Below are positions 50,793-60,307 of a stretch of 64,000 nucleotides of DNA, piece after piece. The stretch spans positions 1-64,000 of the forward strand of contig JAJRSA010000013.1 of the NCBI GenBank assembly GCA_024279035.1, written 5' to 3'. The position numbers and the translations under genes were made by a program. Source of the DNA: Alphaproteobacteria bacterium (GTDB taxonomy: Bacteria > Pseudomonadota > Alphaproteobacteria > Micavibrionales > Micavibrionaceae). A model generated the notes under the pieces. The model searched no databases. It saw only the letters and a list, made by a program, of their open reading frames with translations, and was not told where the DNA came from. Position 1 is the stretch's first letter; every line of letters starts with the position of its first letter.

Positions 50793-53700
50793 ATGGTTAC
50801 TGTAGATGATAGAAGTAATGTTTTAGCCGATAAAAACTTTATCGGGGGTAATGGGACAACCATTATTAGCCCTGTGTTATTTGATGATAGGGAGGAAGTA
50901 GATTATGTCGGCGGGAAACATACATTTAAGTATCATTTTTTGACTGATGTCGCTGATCTAAACTCAGCAGGTTACTACTTCACGAATAGCCGAGAATATA
51001 TTGAACTACCTTCGGGACAAAACCCTGCATTAACAGATAATCAAAGTTTGACGTTTAATAATATTTTGAATCCTACTAGTCATTATTCTGTAAGTTTTTC
51101 AGATGTTGCCAATGTTCAATTTAGCTTATCGGAGTTCACGTCTGATGCAAATATTATGATTGGCTCAACAACCAACGGGAGTGGTGTTAGTGCTGGCTTG
51201 GCTGGCTATGAATTAGATAGTTCAGATACGGTTACAGGTTCTCTAAAGCATGGAGATATATGGATAAATCAAGAACATCGTTTGAATTGGGTACCAGCCG
51301 ATGAAGGTACACCACAATATTTCTTTATTTTACACGAATTAGCACATTCCCTTGGTCTTAAACATATCGTTGAAAGTGTGCCTGCTTATTCTGAATTAGA
51401 TAGCCAAAAGTATAGTATTACCTCTTATATAAATATTCCAGGAATGGAAGTTTTAGACGATATAACTTTGTTGCCAACCAATAGTTCAGTCATGCCAAAA
51501 ACACTGCAATTACTCGATATTGCCGCTCTTCAATTGATCTATGGCACGAATACAACAACACGGGTAGAGAACGACACCCAATATTCAAAGGAATTTGCTT
51601 TTTCTAGTTCGCATCCCAATGGAGCGTTCGTATATACAGTTTTTGATGCTGGTGGGTATCGAGACACCATTGATGCACGGGGCTTTGATGACACGATCAA
51701 TGAAGGTGGAAATTTTGATGGTAATTTCGGTGTTGAGATTAACCTAAACCAAGGTGCTTTCAGCTCCATTGGTAAAGCCGCTGATTCTGAATTTTCTGGT
51801 ATACGCGGTAAAGGTAATGCCATTGATAATGTCGCCATTGCCTATGGTACAGAAATCGAAAATGCTTATGGAACAGTGGGTGATGATACGCTCATTGGGA
51901 ATAGTGGAAATAACAAACTCTATGGCGGTGCAGGTACGGATACTTTTATCAGCAGCACAGGCATTGACAGCATCTATGGCGAGGATGGTGTTGATACCCT
52001 TACATACAAAGATGAAGGTGAGTATGTAGTTGCCGTATATGCAGCGGGTGATCGCGGAACAGTATATAAAGCTAATGGTATAAATAATGCTCAACAGCGT
52101 GATAATTTTTTCACCATGGAGCACATTGAAGGCAGTGCGTATGATGATAAATTTTCACTTAAAGGTACAACTGCGCCCGAAAAAGTTTTTGGTCTTGCTG
52201 GTGATGATTATTTTTTCTTAAAAGCAGATGTAACGCAATCTGTTTATCTTGATGGTGGTCTTGGTCAAGACTCTGTTTACATTGAGGGGTTGGATAGTAC
52301 TGATTTTACACAGACTGTTGGTGCAACAACGATTTATACAAATATTGCAGACCCACAATTGACGCTTGAATTTAAAGATATTGAAGATGTACGCTTTGGT
52401 GGTACAGATATAGCCTATGCTGGCTCATGGGCAGCTACATCCTCTAGTTTGCTTTTAGGAAAAGTTAATTATGCTAATCCTATATCACGTGATGTTAATT
52501 CGGAAATGTCTGATCAAGGTAATTTTTCTGTTTCTTCATCCAAAGCACTCGATTTTACAAGCGCAACTATTGATGCCAGTTTATCTACGGCTTCAATTTC
52601 TTGGGAGTATGAAAAAAATGATCCACAGGGTAATGTCGTTACTCAGACAATTGGGGCGGCAGGAACAATTGTTGATAGGCTGACCATTCAAGCTCCTACA
52701 CAAGGGGGCACAGGATATACAGAGTTTTCATTCTCGTTTACTCTTGAAGCAAGCAGTAGTCATTTAGGAAGTGCTGTTAGTCATTATTTCGATATTGTAA
52801 ATACGGTTGAAACTGGGGCGGCAGGAAATTTACAGGTTGAATCATTTGGGCAGTGGGTTGATCTTCCTACATTCAAAACTTTTCAGACAGCTATGAATGG
52901 CATAGGTGGTTATACCTACACAGGGGGGACTAGCGCAACAGTTGATTATCGCTTTCTGGGTGATGAAATTACTTTCGATTTCTTTATGGGAGCACATGTA
53001 TCTACAGGTCATGCTCCACGTTACTCAGGTGATACATATTCTGGTTATGGTGTGCTTGAAACAGAAATTAGTCTTGCCACGGGTTCAACAATGACTTCTC
53101 AATCAGGTTTGTTTGGTACTCAATCATTAGCAAATGCTATTCAAGAATGGCATGGTACAGATAGTGACGATAGCTTTATAGGTTCTGGCTTAGATGAAAA
53201 CCTTTATGGTCTTATCGGTGATGATGATATTGAGGGCAAAGATGGCATAGACCGCCTGTATGGAGGAGATGGTAATGATACGCTTAAAGGAGATAACGGG
53301 GCTGACTTCCTCTATGGCGAAAATGATAACGATATTTTAAATGGCGGTGATGGTAATGATTACCTCTACGGACATTTAGGTAATGATACATTGGATGGTG
53401 GTCTTGGCGTAGACACGCTCTATGGAAATGAAGGTCTGGACATTCTGAATGGGAATGAAGGCGCTGATAAACTTCTTGGTGGTTCTGAGGATGACACGCT
53501 AAATGGCGGGGACGGTAACGACAAGCTTTATGGTGAAGGCGGCTCTGACACGCTAAACGGGGATGCTGGAACCGACACGCTCTATGGCGGTGATGATAAT
53601 GACACCTTGATCGGTGGAACTGGCACAGACTTCTTATACGGGCAAGGTGGCGCTGATACATTCAAGCTAGACCTTGCAAGTATTGATCGCCTCAGTGACT

Positions 53701-53939
53701 TTGATGCAAGTGAAGGCGACACAATCAACATTGCAGACCTTCTTATCGGCTATGACTCTGCCACAGATGATATCAATGACTTTGTAACTCTTGTTTATCG
53801 TAATGCTGGGCGTACTGATGTCCGTGTTAATGATGACGGGCTAGGAAACGACCTTCCATATGTTGGGATCGTGTTCAGTGACCTCACAGGCGAAACAGTG
53901 AATACGTTGGTTGCCAGTGGAACACTGATTGTTGAGTGA
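50793..53939 (+). CDS. Serralysin-like RTX zinc metalloprotease, 1048 aa
   Basis: It should be secreted by a type I system. The catalytic zinc motif HELAHSLGLKH is at residues 181-191, in the M10 serralysin form. The middle region has unassigned beta-rich segments. The C-terminal part (about residues 800-960) holds glycine/aspartate RTX nonapeptides such as GGDGNDTLKG and GGDGNDYLYG, which bind calcium, and ends in a hydrophobic acidic secretion tail. There is no N-terminal signal peptide, as expected. No type I secretion genes are nearby. Confidence 0.9.
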   Translation: MVTVDDRSNVLADKNFIGGNGTTIISPVLFDDREEVDYVGGKHTFKYHFLTDVADLNSAGYYFTNSREYIELPSGQNPALTDNQSLTFNNILNPTSHYSVSFSDVANVQFSLSEFTSDANIMIGSTTNGSGVSAGLAGYELDSSDTVTGSLKHGDIWINQEHRLNWVPADEGTPQYFFILHELAHSLGLKHIVESVPAYSELDSQKYSITSYINIPGMEVLDDITLLPTNSSVMPKTLQLLDIAALQLIYGTNTTTRVENDTQYSKEFAFSSSHPNGAFVYTVFDAGGYRDTIDARGFDDTINEGGNFDGNFGVEINLNQGAFSSIGKAADSEFSGIRGKGNAIDNVAIAYGTEIENAYGTVGDDTLIGNSGNNKLYGGAGTDTFISSTGIDSIYGEDGVDTLTYKDEGEYVVAVYAAGDRGTVYKANGINNAQQRDNFFTMEHIEGSAYDDKFSLKGTTAPEKVFGLAGDDYFFLKADVTQSVYLDGGLGQDSVYIEGLDSTDFTQTVGATTIYTNIADPQLTLEFKDIEDVRFGGTDIAYAGSWAATSSSLLLGKVNYANPISRDVNSEMSDQGNFSVSSSKALDFTSATIDASLSTASISWEYEKNDPQGNVVTQTIGAAGTIVDRLTIQAPTQGGTGYTEFSFSFTLEASSSHLGSAVSHYFDIVNTVETGAAGNLQVESFGQWVDLPTFKTFQTAMNGIGGYTYTGGTSATVDYRFLGDEITFDFFMGAHVSTGHAPRYSGDTYSGYGVLETEISLATGSTMTSQSGLFGTQSLANAIQEWHGTDSDDSFIGSGLDENLYGLIGDDDIEGKDGIDRLYGGDGNDTLKGDNGADFLYGENDNDILNGGDGNDYLYGHLGNDTLDGGLGVDTLYGNEGLDILNGNEGADKLLGGSEDDTLNGGDGNDKLYGEGGSDTLNGDAGTDTLYGGDDNDTLIGGTGTDFLYGQGGADTFKLDLASIDRLSDFDASEGDTINIADLLIGYDSATDDINDFVTLVYRNAGRTDVRVNDDGLGNDLPYVGIVFSDLTGETVNTLVASGTLIVE

Positions 53940-53943
53940 TAAT

Positions 53944-53980
53944 AAAAAAAGGAAGTGAGGCTATGTGACTCACTTCCCTT
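53944..53980 (-). terminator. Intrinsic terminator between the RTX gene and the leftward cluster
   Basis: GGAAGTGAG (53951-53959) pairs with CTCACTTCC (53969-53977). The run of seven A to its left makes a T-tract when read leftward, so it best serves the - strand transcript coming from 58475. It may also end the RTX transcript, although no T-run follows on the + strand. Confidence 0.75.
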
Positions 53981-54030
53981 GCGTGTAGTTTCTCGTGTTA
54001 AAAGAATACTTTTAGATTAGCGTCAAAATA

Positions 54031-54390
54031 TTAACAACTGGTTAATGCGTCAGGTTGTTTTTTCCGCGTTGGAGGAATACGGGGTAATACTCGATTTTCC
54101 AGAAGTCTAACGAGCACAGCATCCATTCTTTCAAATTCATCTGGGATATCAAGGCAGATCAGGCGCTTAGTTTTAAGCAATTCCCTGAATTTTTTGGATA
54201 CCTTATTACGGTGACTTTTTTCCATCACAAAGATAATGTCAGCCCACTCGATAAGATCACCACTGACAGGCGTGGCGGCATCTTTATTCGTGCCACAGCC
54301 AATAGCGCTCACATTTTCATAGTGAGAAAATACCTCTTCACCCGTTGGGCTTCTGAGCCTGTTTTCACTGCATACAAATAATAAATTCAT
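54031..54390 (-). CDS. Low-molecular-weight tyrosine phosphatase-like protein
   Basis: A 119-aa protein starting MNLLFVCSENRLRSPTGEEV, the P-loop of the predicted tyrosine phosphatase group COG4551 (C-x5-R-S form CSENRLRS). WADIIFVMEKSH and ICLDIPDEF provide the expected downstream elements including the DxPD-like acid. It is the last gene of the leftward cluster. Role on the element is unknown. Confidence 0.8.
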   Translation of the reverse strand: MNLLFVCSENRLRSPTGEEVFSHYENVSAIGCGTNKDAATPVSGDLIEWADIIFVMEKSHRNKVSKKFRELLKTKRLICLDIPDEFERMDAVLVRLLENRVLPRIPPTRKKQPDALTSC

Positions 54391-54410
54391 TTTCCTTTCT
54401 CCAATAGTTT

Positions 54411-54623
54411 TTAGTGTGTGGTATTTTCATCCTGAGTTCTACGCATTTCTGAAGCGTCCCAGTCTAATATGTCATCAACTAGCCAGAGATTACTTGATCC
54501 CACTGTTTTAATAACGGGGGCTGGCATTGGATTAATGTCACGGCGTAGTTTTCGGAAGATTGTCCGAGAAGAACAACGATAGCGCGTACAAAGATCATTC
54601 GTGTTTAAGTATTGTAATTCCAT
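54411..54623 (-). CDS. AlpA-like helix-turn-helix protein, 70 aa
   Basis: An N-terminal HTH of the AlpA/excisionase type (LNTNDLCTRYRCSSRTIFRK) is followed by a wing-like stretch (LRRDINPMPAPVIKTVGSSN) and LWLVDDILDWDASE. Such small proteins act as excisionases or promoter activators in integrative elements. It is the second AlpA-like gene on this element, matching the presence of more than one integrase. Confidence 0.75.
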   Translation of the reverse strand: MELQYLNTNDLCTRYRCSSRTIFRKLRRDINPMPAPVIKTVGSSNLWLVDDILDWDASEMRRTQDENTTH

Positions 54624-54640
54624 GGTGAACCTCCAAAATA

Positions 54641-55042
54641 TTAGGGTTGTTGCTCATCGTTAAAAGTCACTAATCCTTGCCGTATGTGCCAAAAATCCAT
54701 TTTCCAGTAAAAGGCATATGCCTTGCGGTTTGAAACTCCAAAGTGCTTTGCAAAATACTGGAATTCTTTTTCGTGAACTTGACGATTAGCTTCAATTTTT
54801 AGATCACTACGAACCGCTTTACATAGAGTTTTATTGTCGTAAAAGTCATTGTGAGCAATATCTTTTATCGCAAAATATGCTTCGTAAACTTCAATCAGGC
54901 GCGGCATATCTTCAAGGGCTAATTGAAATACAGGCATTTCTTCAAGTGTGATCTGATACCACTCAAAACCAGAGTAATGTTGCGGGTCATTATTGATTTG
55001 GCTTTGTATGGTTTTTTCCATCCATTCAATTGCTTTACTCAT
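54641..55042 (-). CDS. Hypothetical protein in the coupling-protein operon, 133 aa
   Basis: No signal peptide or membrane helix is seen. It is mostly helical by composition, rich in aromatic residues (YEAYFAIKDIAHNDFYDNK, AYAFYWKMDFWHIRQG). Its ATG overlaps the stop of the coupling-protein gene by 4 bp, so it is translationally coupled and probably acts with it. No family recognised. Confidence 0.55.
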   Translation of the reverse strand: MSKAIEWMEKTIQSQINNDPQHYSGFEWYQITLEEMPVFQLALEDMPRLIEVYEAYFAIKDIAHNDFYDNKTLCKAVRSDLKIEANRQVHEKEFQYFAKHFGVSNRKAYAFYWKMDFWHIRQGLVTFNDEQQP

Positions 55043-56649
55043 GATGCTACCTCTTGGCGTGGTTTTTGGATGTAATCTTTAACGAAGTTGATCTCCCACC
55101 ACGGCGGACGATCAACGATGAATATCTTTTCTTTTAGGTCGAGCACGGCGCGCCCTTGGAAATTTTGAGCAATCTCACTGACGGGCAGAACTGGCGTAAC
55201 CTGTTCACCCATCCCTTGACCGCCACCATCTGCACTCACGCCTGCATTGTGACTGGCGGTGGCAATGGACACAGACTTAAACCCTGCCTTGTCGGAAAGC
55301 TCTTTTGCATGAGTGCCTGAAACACCCCAAGTCAAACAAACACTATTTTCTTCAAAAACTTTATAACCACCCTCAGCCTTGTACTTTGCAAAGGCTTCAC
55401 GGTCTTGCACAACGGTAATAATGCGAATGCCTTTGCCGTTGCTGATTTCACGGTAAAGGCGCAGGGCTTGCGCCATAGATGGGATTTTTGGGATGTTTCC
55501 AAACTCATCCAAACAGAACGCCACACGGAATTTTCTATTCTCGGCTTGAGCAATGCGCCTGATAAAATAGTCACTCATGATCAGGGCATATTGCGCGTGA
55601 CTGACAATAAAGCGAGCGGGGAAGTTTATGGATACAGTGCCTTGCTCCTCAGCCAAGTTTGCAGGGTCATAGTGATGAAACTTTGTCTTTTCACGAAGCA
55701 CTGATCCTTTACCGTAAAGCTTGAAAGCTTTTTGGAAGGAATCCATGACCCATTCAAATTGATCAGTGTGCTCTTTGCCATACTGGTCGTATATTTTCTG
55801 GGACTGCATAGCGACAAACCCGCCACCTGCATCACTGTCTTTCATGCTCAACAACTCTTGACCAAACTTCTCATGTGAATATGTTGAAAAGTCCCAGAAG
55901 CCCCCAAGAAAACAGCGATCAGGATTATGCGTTGCCCATTGGATTAAAAGCACATGAGCAATCTTTTTTGCATCATCCGATATCCAACTATTTGCGCCCT
56001 CATGCTGGCAATGAGAAAATAGCATCTCAACTTTTTCAAAACAGTCATCTACGATCATGTGACCCTCACGAACACTTTCAATCAAATCATGAAGTGGGTT
56101 GATACAAGTGGGGAGGGGATCATTTTCGATAAAATGATCAATATGAACGACTGGCTTGCCGTCTATTTTTTCTCTGCCCTTATGCGTAGGGTTATAAAGC
56201 TCATCATCTTTCATGTTGAAATATACGGTGCTCTCACCACCCAAGCCCAGAGTGATCAGATTTGGTAAAATAATACTCAAACTTTTCATAGAACCTGCCA
56301 TTCCCGTGATCGTCAGATGGTGATCATTGGGTAAGAAAATGGGGTGACCATCTAAGTGACCAAGATATACTCCGCCCAGTGTGTCACCCTCTTTCTTAAT
56401 TAACCCAAGGCGCACAGCATCTTTCAAAGTACCAAGGCTAGAGTTTTGCAATTTTCCTGAAACGTCACCTTGCTCAATTAGCGCTTTGGCTTTTTGCGCC
56501 TCAAGAAATGAACGCCTGCGCCCTTGGATCGTGTGCCAGATTTCTAGGGCACGATTAAAGGTAAACATAGCCTGCAAAACCTTATTGCTACTTTGCCCTG
56601 CATTTCTGTGTGCGTAGTAACCTTTGGATTGTCCTGATTTAATAGCCAT
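55039..56649 (-). CDS. VirD4/TraG-type coupling protein
   Basis: A 536-aa ATPase that would bring the relaxase-DNA complex to a type IV secretion channel. The nucleotide-binding loop is TITGMAGSMKSLSI (a variant Walker A, GxxGxMKS) and Walker B is VAFCLDEFGNIPKIP, the classic VirD4/TraG signature. An N-terminal membrane anchor is not evident, unlike canonical VirD4. I chose ATG 56649, with GAGGAGA upstream; the frame opens 6 codons earlier. It overlaps the upstream gene by 11 bp. Confidence 0.85.
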   Translation of the reverse strand: MAIKSGQSKGYYAHRNAGQSSNKVLQAMFTFNRALEIWHTIQGRRRSFLEAQKAKALIEQGDVSGKLQNSSLGTLKDAVRLGLIKKEGDTLGGVYLGHLDGHPIFLPNDHHLTITGMAGSMKSLSIILPNLITLGLGGESTVYFNMKDDELYNPTHKGREKIDGKPVVHIDHFIENDPLPTCINPLHDLIESVREGHMIVDDCFEKVEMLFSHCQHEGANSWISDDAKKIAHVLLIQWATHNPDRCFLGGFWDFSTYSHEKFGQELLSMKDSDAGGGFVAMQSQKIYDQYGKEHTDQFEWVMDSFQKAFKLYGKGSVLREKTKFHHYDPANLAEEQGTVSINFPARFIVSHAQYALIMSDYFIRRIAQAENRKFRVAFCLDEFGNIPKIPSMAQALRLYREISNGKGIRIITVVQDREAFAKYKAEGGYKVFEENSVCLTWGVSGTHAKELSDKAGFKSVSIATASHNAGVSADGGGQGMGEQVTPVLPVSEIAQNFQGRAVLDLKEKIFIVDRPPWWEINFVKDYIQKPRQEVAS

Positions 56650-57295
56650 TGACGATCTCCTCAGCAAGACGCTTAAACTCTAAAGTTTTAAGTTTCCAAT
56701 CAGCAGGCGTGGGCAAATCACGGATCAAGTCTTTTGGAATTGAAGACCTCTGACTTTCCGTGATCTCTTTCATTTGACGCGCCATTTCTTCGCGCTGATC
56801 GCGTGCGTATTTGCCTGCCGATTTCAGGTTTGGATCGCCGATCAGAAGACCAAAGGCAGATGTTAGATCACCCATGTTGGCGGTGAACTTGGTTACGCCG
56901 TAACTATCCTGCATGGTCATGAGTTGAGCTTTCATCAAGTCACTTTCCATGGTGTAAAGAATAGGCATGACCTGCCCTATGGCTTGGTAGTACATGGCAT
57001 AGGCATTATTGCCTCGCTCAACTTCTGCCACCGCAAGCGCCATTAATTGCTCAAGCTTTGCCTGATCAGGGGCTACAGTTTTGATGTGCGTTGCTTCACC
57101 CGTAGCCGCAACACGCATGATGGCGTTATACAGTGAGCGCTCAGGCGCAACGTTCAATTCATAGACCAGCAGAAAAATGCCAAGCACAACAGGAAGAGAG
57201 AGAATTTGAACCATCCCCAGCAGGAAGGGCTTTGCCCACCCACCAGAGTTATTAGTGCTACTTTGATTGTTTGTCTCATTATTTTCAGTATTCAT
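56639..57295 (-). CDS. Membrane protein upstream of the coupling protein, 218 aa
   Basis: A polar N-terminus rich in Asn/Ser/Thr is followed by one clear membrane helix (LLGMVQILSLPVVLGIFLLV), then a long periplasmic or cytoplasmic helical domain. No named family recognised. Position and overlap with the coupling-protein gene suggest a role in DNA transfer, perhaps supplying the membrane anchor that the ATPase lacks. Confidence 0.6.
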   Translation of the reverse strand: MNTENNETNNQSSTNNSGGWAKPFLLGMVQILSLPVVLGIFLLVYELNVAPERSLYNAIMRVAATGEATHIKTVAPDQAKLEQLMALAVAEVERGNNAYAMYYQAIGQVMPILYTMESDLMKAQLMTMQDSYGVTKFTANMGDLTSAFGLLIGDPNLKSAGKYARDQREEMARQMKEITESQRSSIPKDLIRDLPTPADWKLKTLEFKRLAEEIVNGY

Positions 57296-57305
57296 GACAA
57301 CCTCC

Positions 57306-58475
57306 TTAATGTTTGGTGTTGGATATAGGTGGCATAGGAATCACACTTTCCTCATTCAACGGCTTTACTCCATTGCTAACAATGTTGGCAGGAGAGGCCA
57401 CTTGAAGTGGTGGCTCAGTCTCGCTGGGTGAGATAAGGAATATACAAAATGACAAACCCAATGGCATGGATGCCAGAATGAGAGAGATAACAAGCAGAGG
57501 TAGCACCTCATCACTGCGACTAAGAAGCTCATAGTCACTTAGATTTTTAATGGAAGGAACTTCAAGCCTGCTTGCTTCTTTCAAACTGCCTAGTTCGCGA
57601 GATAACCGCGTACTGATAGGATGGAATACAGCCGTTATGCGTTGCGATGCCTGATCATTGATACCAGAGGCTTTGAAGTCCTGTCCAAGCGCATCTATTG
57701 CATTTGTAATTATGCTGATCGGAAGGCTTTGCTGTAATCGTTTGACGGCAAGACTTAGCAGTTCAATCTTTTCTTTTAGATAGTCTGTCTTTTCGTGATA
57801 GCTCAAATCTTCACGGGCAGAAATGCGGCGGATATCTTCCTTCAATTCACTAATTTCACGCTTAACAGGTTCTGCCAGCCCATTTGCTTGAACCAACTGC
57901 TTACGTGAGAGTGAGGTAACATCTTCAAGGCTGGCAAGTAAGCTTGCGACTTCTCCCAAGCCACTTTTCCCAGAGATACCACCTTCCTTAATTTCTAATG
58001 TCTTCATAATCTTGGCATTACTGCCAGAGGTTTCAAAAACGGTTTCTAACCGCATAACATTGGAGTGTTTTTTTGTGACGGTACTTTCAACTTCAAATAC
58101 ACTGAAAATGGTATCTTGTAGATATTCATTTTCAGATATGTCCTGACCAAGAAAGTTGGCACTCATATACACTGAAACTGCTAAGACAACAGCCATAAAG
58201 CCAGTCCATAGAGGGAGTACTTTACGTTTCTTGTCTTCATCTGCATTGGAAAGTAAATCAATACCAAAGGATGTTGCCCAATACACGGAGTTATACCAAA
58301 ATAGTGCAAATACAAGACAGGCAATGATCGGGATTAATCCGCTATCATTGATCGTGAGGCTTTCATAGATATAGGCAGTATTGATTGCAGTATCAGCACC
58401 AATCCCTATCCCTGCGACACGTTGAAGTTGTTTTTTGTGATCGTTAAGGCGATCTGCGAAAGTAAGAGTTTTCAT
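57306..58475 (-). CDS. Multi-helix membrane protein with coiled-coil core, 389 aa
   Basis: Hydrophobic helices lie near residues 48-70 and 90-112, and one near 330-350 before a Pro-rich tail. Between them is a long charged helical region (LKEDIRRISAREDLSYHEKT and following) likely to form a coiled coil. It is the first gene of the leftward cluster that ends with the phosphatase-like gene. No family is recognised; a transfer-related membrane component is inferred from position only. Confidence 0.55.
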   Translation of the reverse strand: MKTLTFADRLNDHKKQLQRVAGIGIGADTAINTAYIYESLTINDSGLIPIIACLVFALFWYNSVYWATSFGIDLLSNADEDKKRKVLPLWTGFMAVVLAVSVYMSANFLGQDISENEYLQDTIFSVFEVESTVTKKHSNVMRLETVFETSGSNAKIMKTLEIKEGGISGKSGLGEVASLLASLEDVTSLSRKQLVQANGLAEPVKREISELKEDIRRISAREDLSYHEKTDYLKEKIELLSLAVKRLQQSLPISIITNAIDALGQDFKASGINDQASQRITAVFHPISTRLSRELGSLKEASRLEVPSIKNLSDYELLSRSDEVLPLLVISLILASMPLGLSFCIFLISPSETEPPLQVASPANIVSNGVKPLNEESVIPMPPISNTKH

Positions 58476-58687
58476 AGCATTTCCTTTATTGGCTGGTTAA
58501 AATATGAGTAAATCGCCCTGTCTTAACAGTGGATGTCATAGAAGTTCTCTTAATGACTGCACTTGGCGCTTGGAAGGAAATATAATGTTTATGCAAATTC
58601 AGTTTTTCCCAAAAGCTTTATAAAAGTTCCTATTTTTTCCTAAAATTTTAATTTAAAGAGATTATTAACAATGACGGTGAGGACTTA

Positions 58688-59605
58688 ATGCAGGAAAATA
58701 AAACGTATCAGCAAAAGAGTGCCGAACTGGTAAAGCGTTCGCCGTACCTATATCGGCTAGCGGTCATTACTGTCTTTCGGAATGCTTACGATAAATTTAA
58801 AAAAGAAGATCATCCTTTTAGTTCGCTAAAAGCGATGATTCAGGACATGGCGTCATATAGCGATATGCACCCCGAGGATTTAAAGGGGAATTTCAGTAAA
58901 AAAATGGGCAATATTTTAAGCGAAATATCGGAAGGAACGCGGTTTGAAGATGTTGAGCATTTTGTATTAATCGAGCAGTTTGTATGGAGACATGCCGCAG
59001 ACGAAATAGCTGGATTAAATATCAGGCATCATTTGAGTTTTCTTGAAAATCTACTCCAAGAGTTTTGGGGAACTAAGACACATAAATCATTTGGTCAGCC
59101 TCGTGAAGGTGTACCAAGCCTTAGCGATATTGATAGCGCAAGTATCTATGAGTTTGATTTCATCAATATTATTGGAAAGCTGGATGATCGAAAAGAAGAA
59201 AGTTATTACAGCTCAAACAATGATTACGGAAAATATTGTCTGGCTATTAAATCCCTCGACGATTTTAATTTTGATCTAGCAATTATATTTCGTGAGGCAG
59301 AAATACCAATGCTTTACTTCGGTATCTATTTTAGAGAAAAAAATTATTTAATGATGCGCTCTTTTAGGTACAAGCAACCATTATGCATTAATGTAGATTA
59401 CAACAACGTAACAGGAATGAAAATTATTCGTTCAACAGCAAGTATCCTTCCTGAAAAAATTACAAATGAATTAAGCACTAATGAAATAGTGTCGGGCGTT
59501 AATTCTCAGCAAGTGAGATTGAATAAAATTTCTGATAGAAAACGGCGCAAATATTTATTATCAATTGCAAACTCTTATATAAAAGAACTGGACATAAATA
59601 ATTAA
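58688..59605 (+). CDS. Hypothetical cytoplasmic protein, 305 aa
   Basis: No signal peptide, membrane helix or recognised motif. The N-terminal half is helical and charged; the C-terminal half alternates hydrophobics in a way that suggests a mixed alpha/beta domain (MLYFGIYFREKNYLMMRSFR). It diverges from the membrane-protein gene at 58475 across a 212-bp AT-rich gap and precedes the ankyrin gene by 24 bp, likely as one transcript. Confidence 0.5.
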   Translation: MQENKTYQQKSAELVKRSPYLYRLAVITVFRNAYDKFKKEDHPFSSLKAMIQDMASYSDMHPEDLKGNFSKKMGNILSEISEGTRFEDVEHFVLIEQFVWRHAADEIAGLNIRHHLSFLENLLQEFWGTKTHKSFGQPREGVPSLSDIDSASIYEFDFINIIGKLDDRKEESYYSSNNDYGKYCLAIKSLDDFNFDLAIIFREAEIPMLYFGIYFREKNYLMMRSFRYKQPLCINVDYNNVTGMKIIRSTASILPEKITNELSTNEIVSGVNSQQVRLNKISDRKRRKYLLSIANSYIKELDINN

Positions 59606-59629
59606 TTTCTTGACAAGGCGGCAAATATT

Positions 59630-60025
59630 ATGGCAAACAATTTAGCAATGGATTTAACAGATGAAGGATTTCAAAGGATGGATCATAGCTTAATATATTA
59701 TGCCGAGAGAGGTAATATCGAGGGCGCAAAGCAAGCGATAGTAAAGAACCCAGATTGTATTCATGATAAGGATGATTATGGATTGAATGCTCTACAAGTA
59801 GCAATTTGTGGATTTCATAAAGACATGGCTCTCTTCTTGGTTAATGAAACAGATATCTCTACACGACATAAAGATGGGTTTGGGCGTGATGCCCTGCACC
59901 TTGGAATTCAAGGTGGTGGTGAAGAACTCTGTAGAGCCTTGGATAAAAAATGGTCGAGAGAACGATACGAAGAACTTCAAGCAGAAGAAAACAAAGTCAC
60001 TCCATTTAGACCAAAACCATCGTAA
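59630..60025 (+). CDS. Ankyrin-repeat protein, 131 aa
   Basis: It contains about three ankyrin repeats: IYYAERGNIEGAKQAIVKNP, then DYGLNALQVAICGFHKDMAL, then GFGRDALHLGIQGGGEELCR, followed by a charged tail. There is no signal peptide. Ankyrin proteins mediate protein binding; the partner is unknown. It is the second gene after the 305-aa hypothetical. Confidence 0.8.
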   Translation: MANNLAMDLTDEGFQRMDHSLIYYAERGNIEGAKQAIVKNPDCIHDKDDYGLNALQVAICGFHKDMALFLVNETDISTRHKDGFGRDALHLGIQGGGEELCRALDKKWSRERYEELQAEENKVTPFRPKPS

Positions 60026-60187
60026 CGCAATAACTTTTAAGTGCCTGCATTTCACCTTGTGTTTTTTGAATGAAAATATTAATCAAGGCTTCACCCCAGA
60101 AGCTTTGATTTCTCGTTCTGAGTAAAATGTCATACCTCCCTTTGTAAAAGGGGCAGATCAAAATATTTCTAGCCTTATCGTGATCAC

Positions 60188-60286
60188 GCCAGACGCGCCA
60201 AACAAGTCAAGACGGACGTGGTTGCGTCTTTGACATGTTCGCCTATGCGTCTGGCTTGTTGTGCTCACGGCAGAAATGATTCTGCC
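60188..60286 (+). ncRNA. Large hairpin leader before the 60308 gene
   Basis: GCCAGACGC (60188-60196) pairs with GCGTCTGGC (60247-60255). Inside, 60201-60214 pairs with 60225-60239 over 13 positions (AACAAGTCAAGACG against CGTCTTTGACATGTT). A second hairpin GGCAGAA-atga-TTCTGCC (60269-60286) follows, and AAAGGAG then leads to the gene. This may be a regulatory leader RNA, or a single-stranded DNA structure used in transfer. The rest of the gap from 60026 shows nothing clear. Confidence 0.5.
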
Positions 60287-60307
60287 CCTTAATAAAAGGA
60301 GTACAAC

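Noticed and set aside
53200-53660. Periodic repeats that could look like a tandem DNA repeat or CRISPR
   Set aside because: The period follows RTX nonapeptide codons inside one long reading frame; no spacer structure. A - strand open frame here is a shadow of the repeats.
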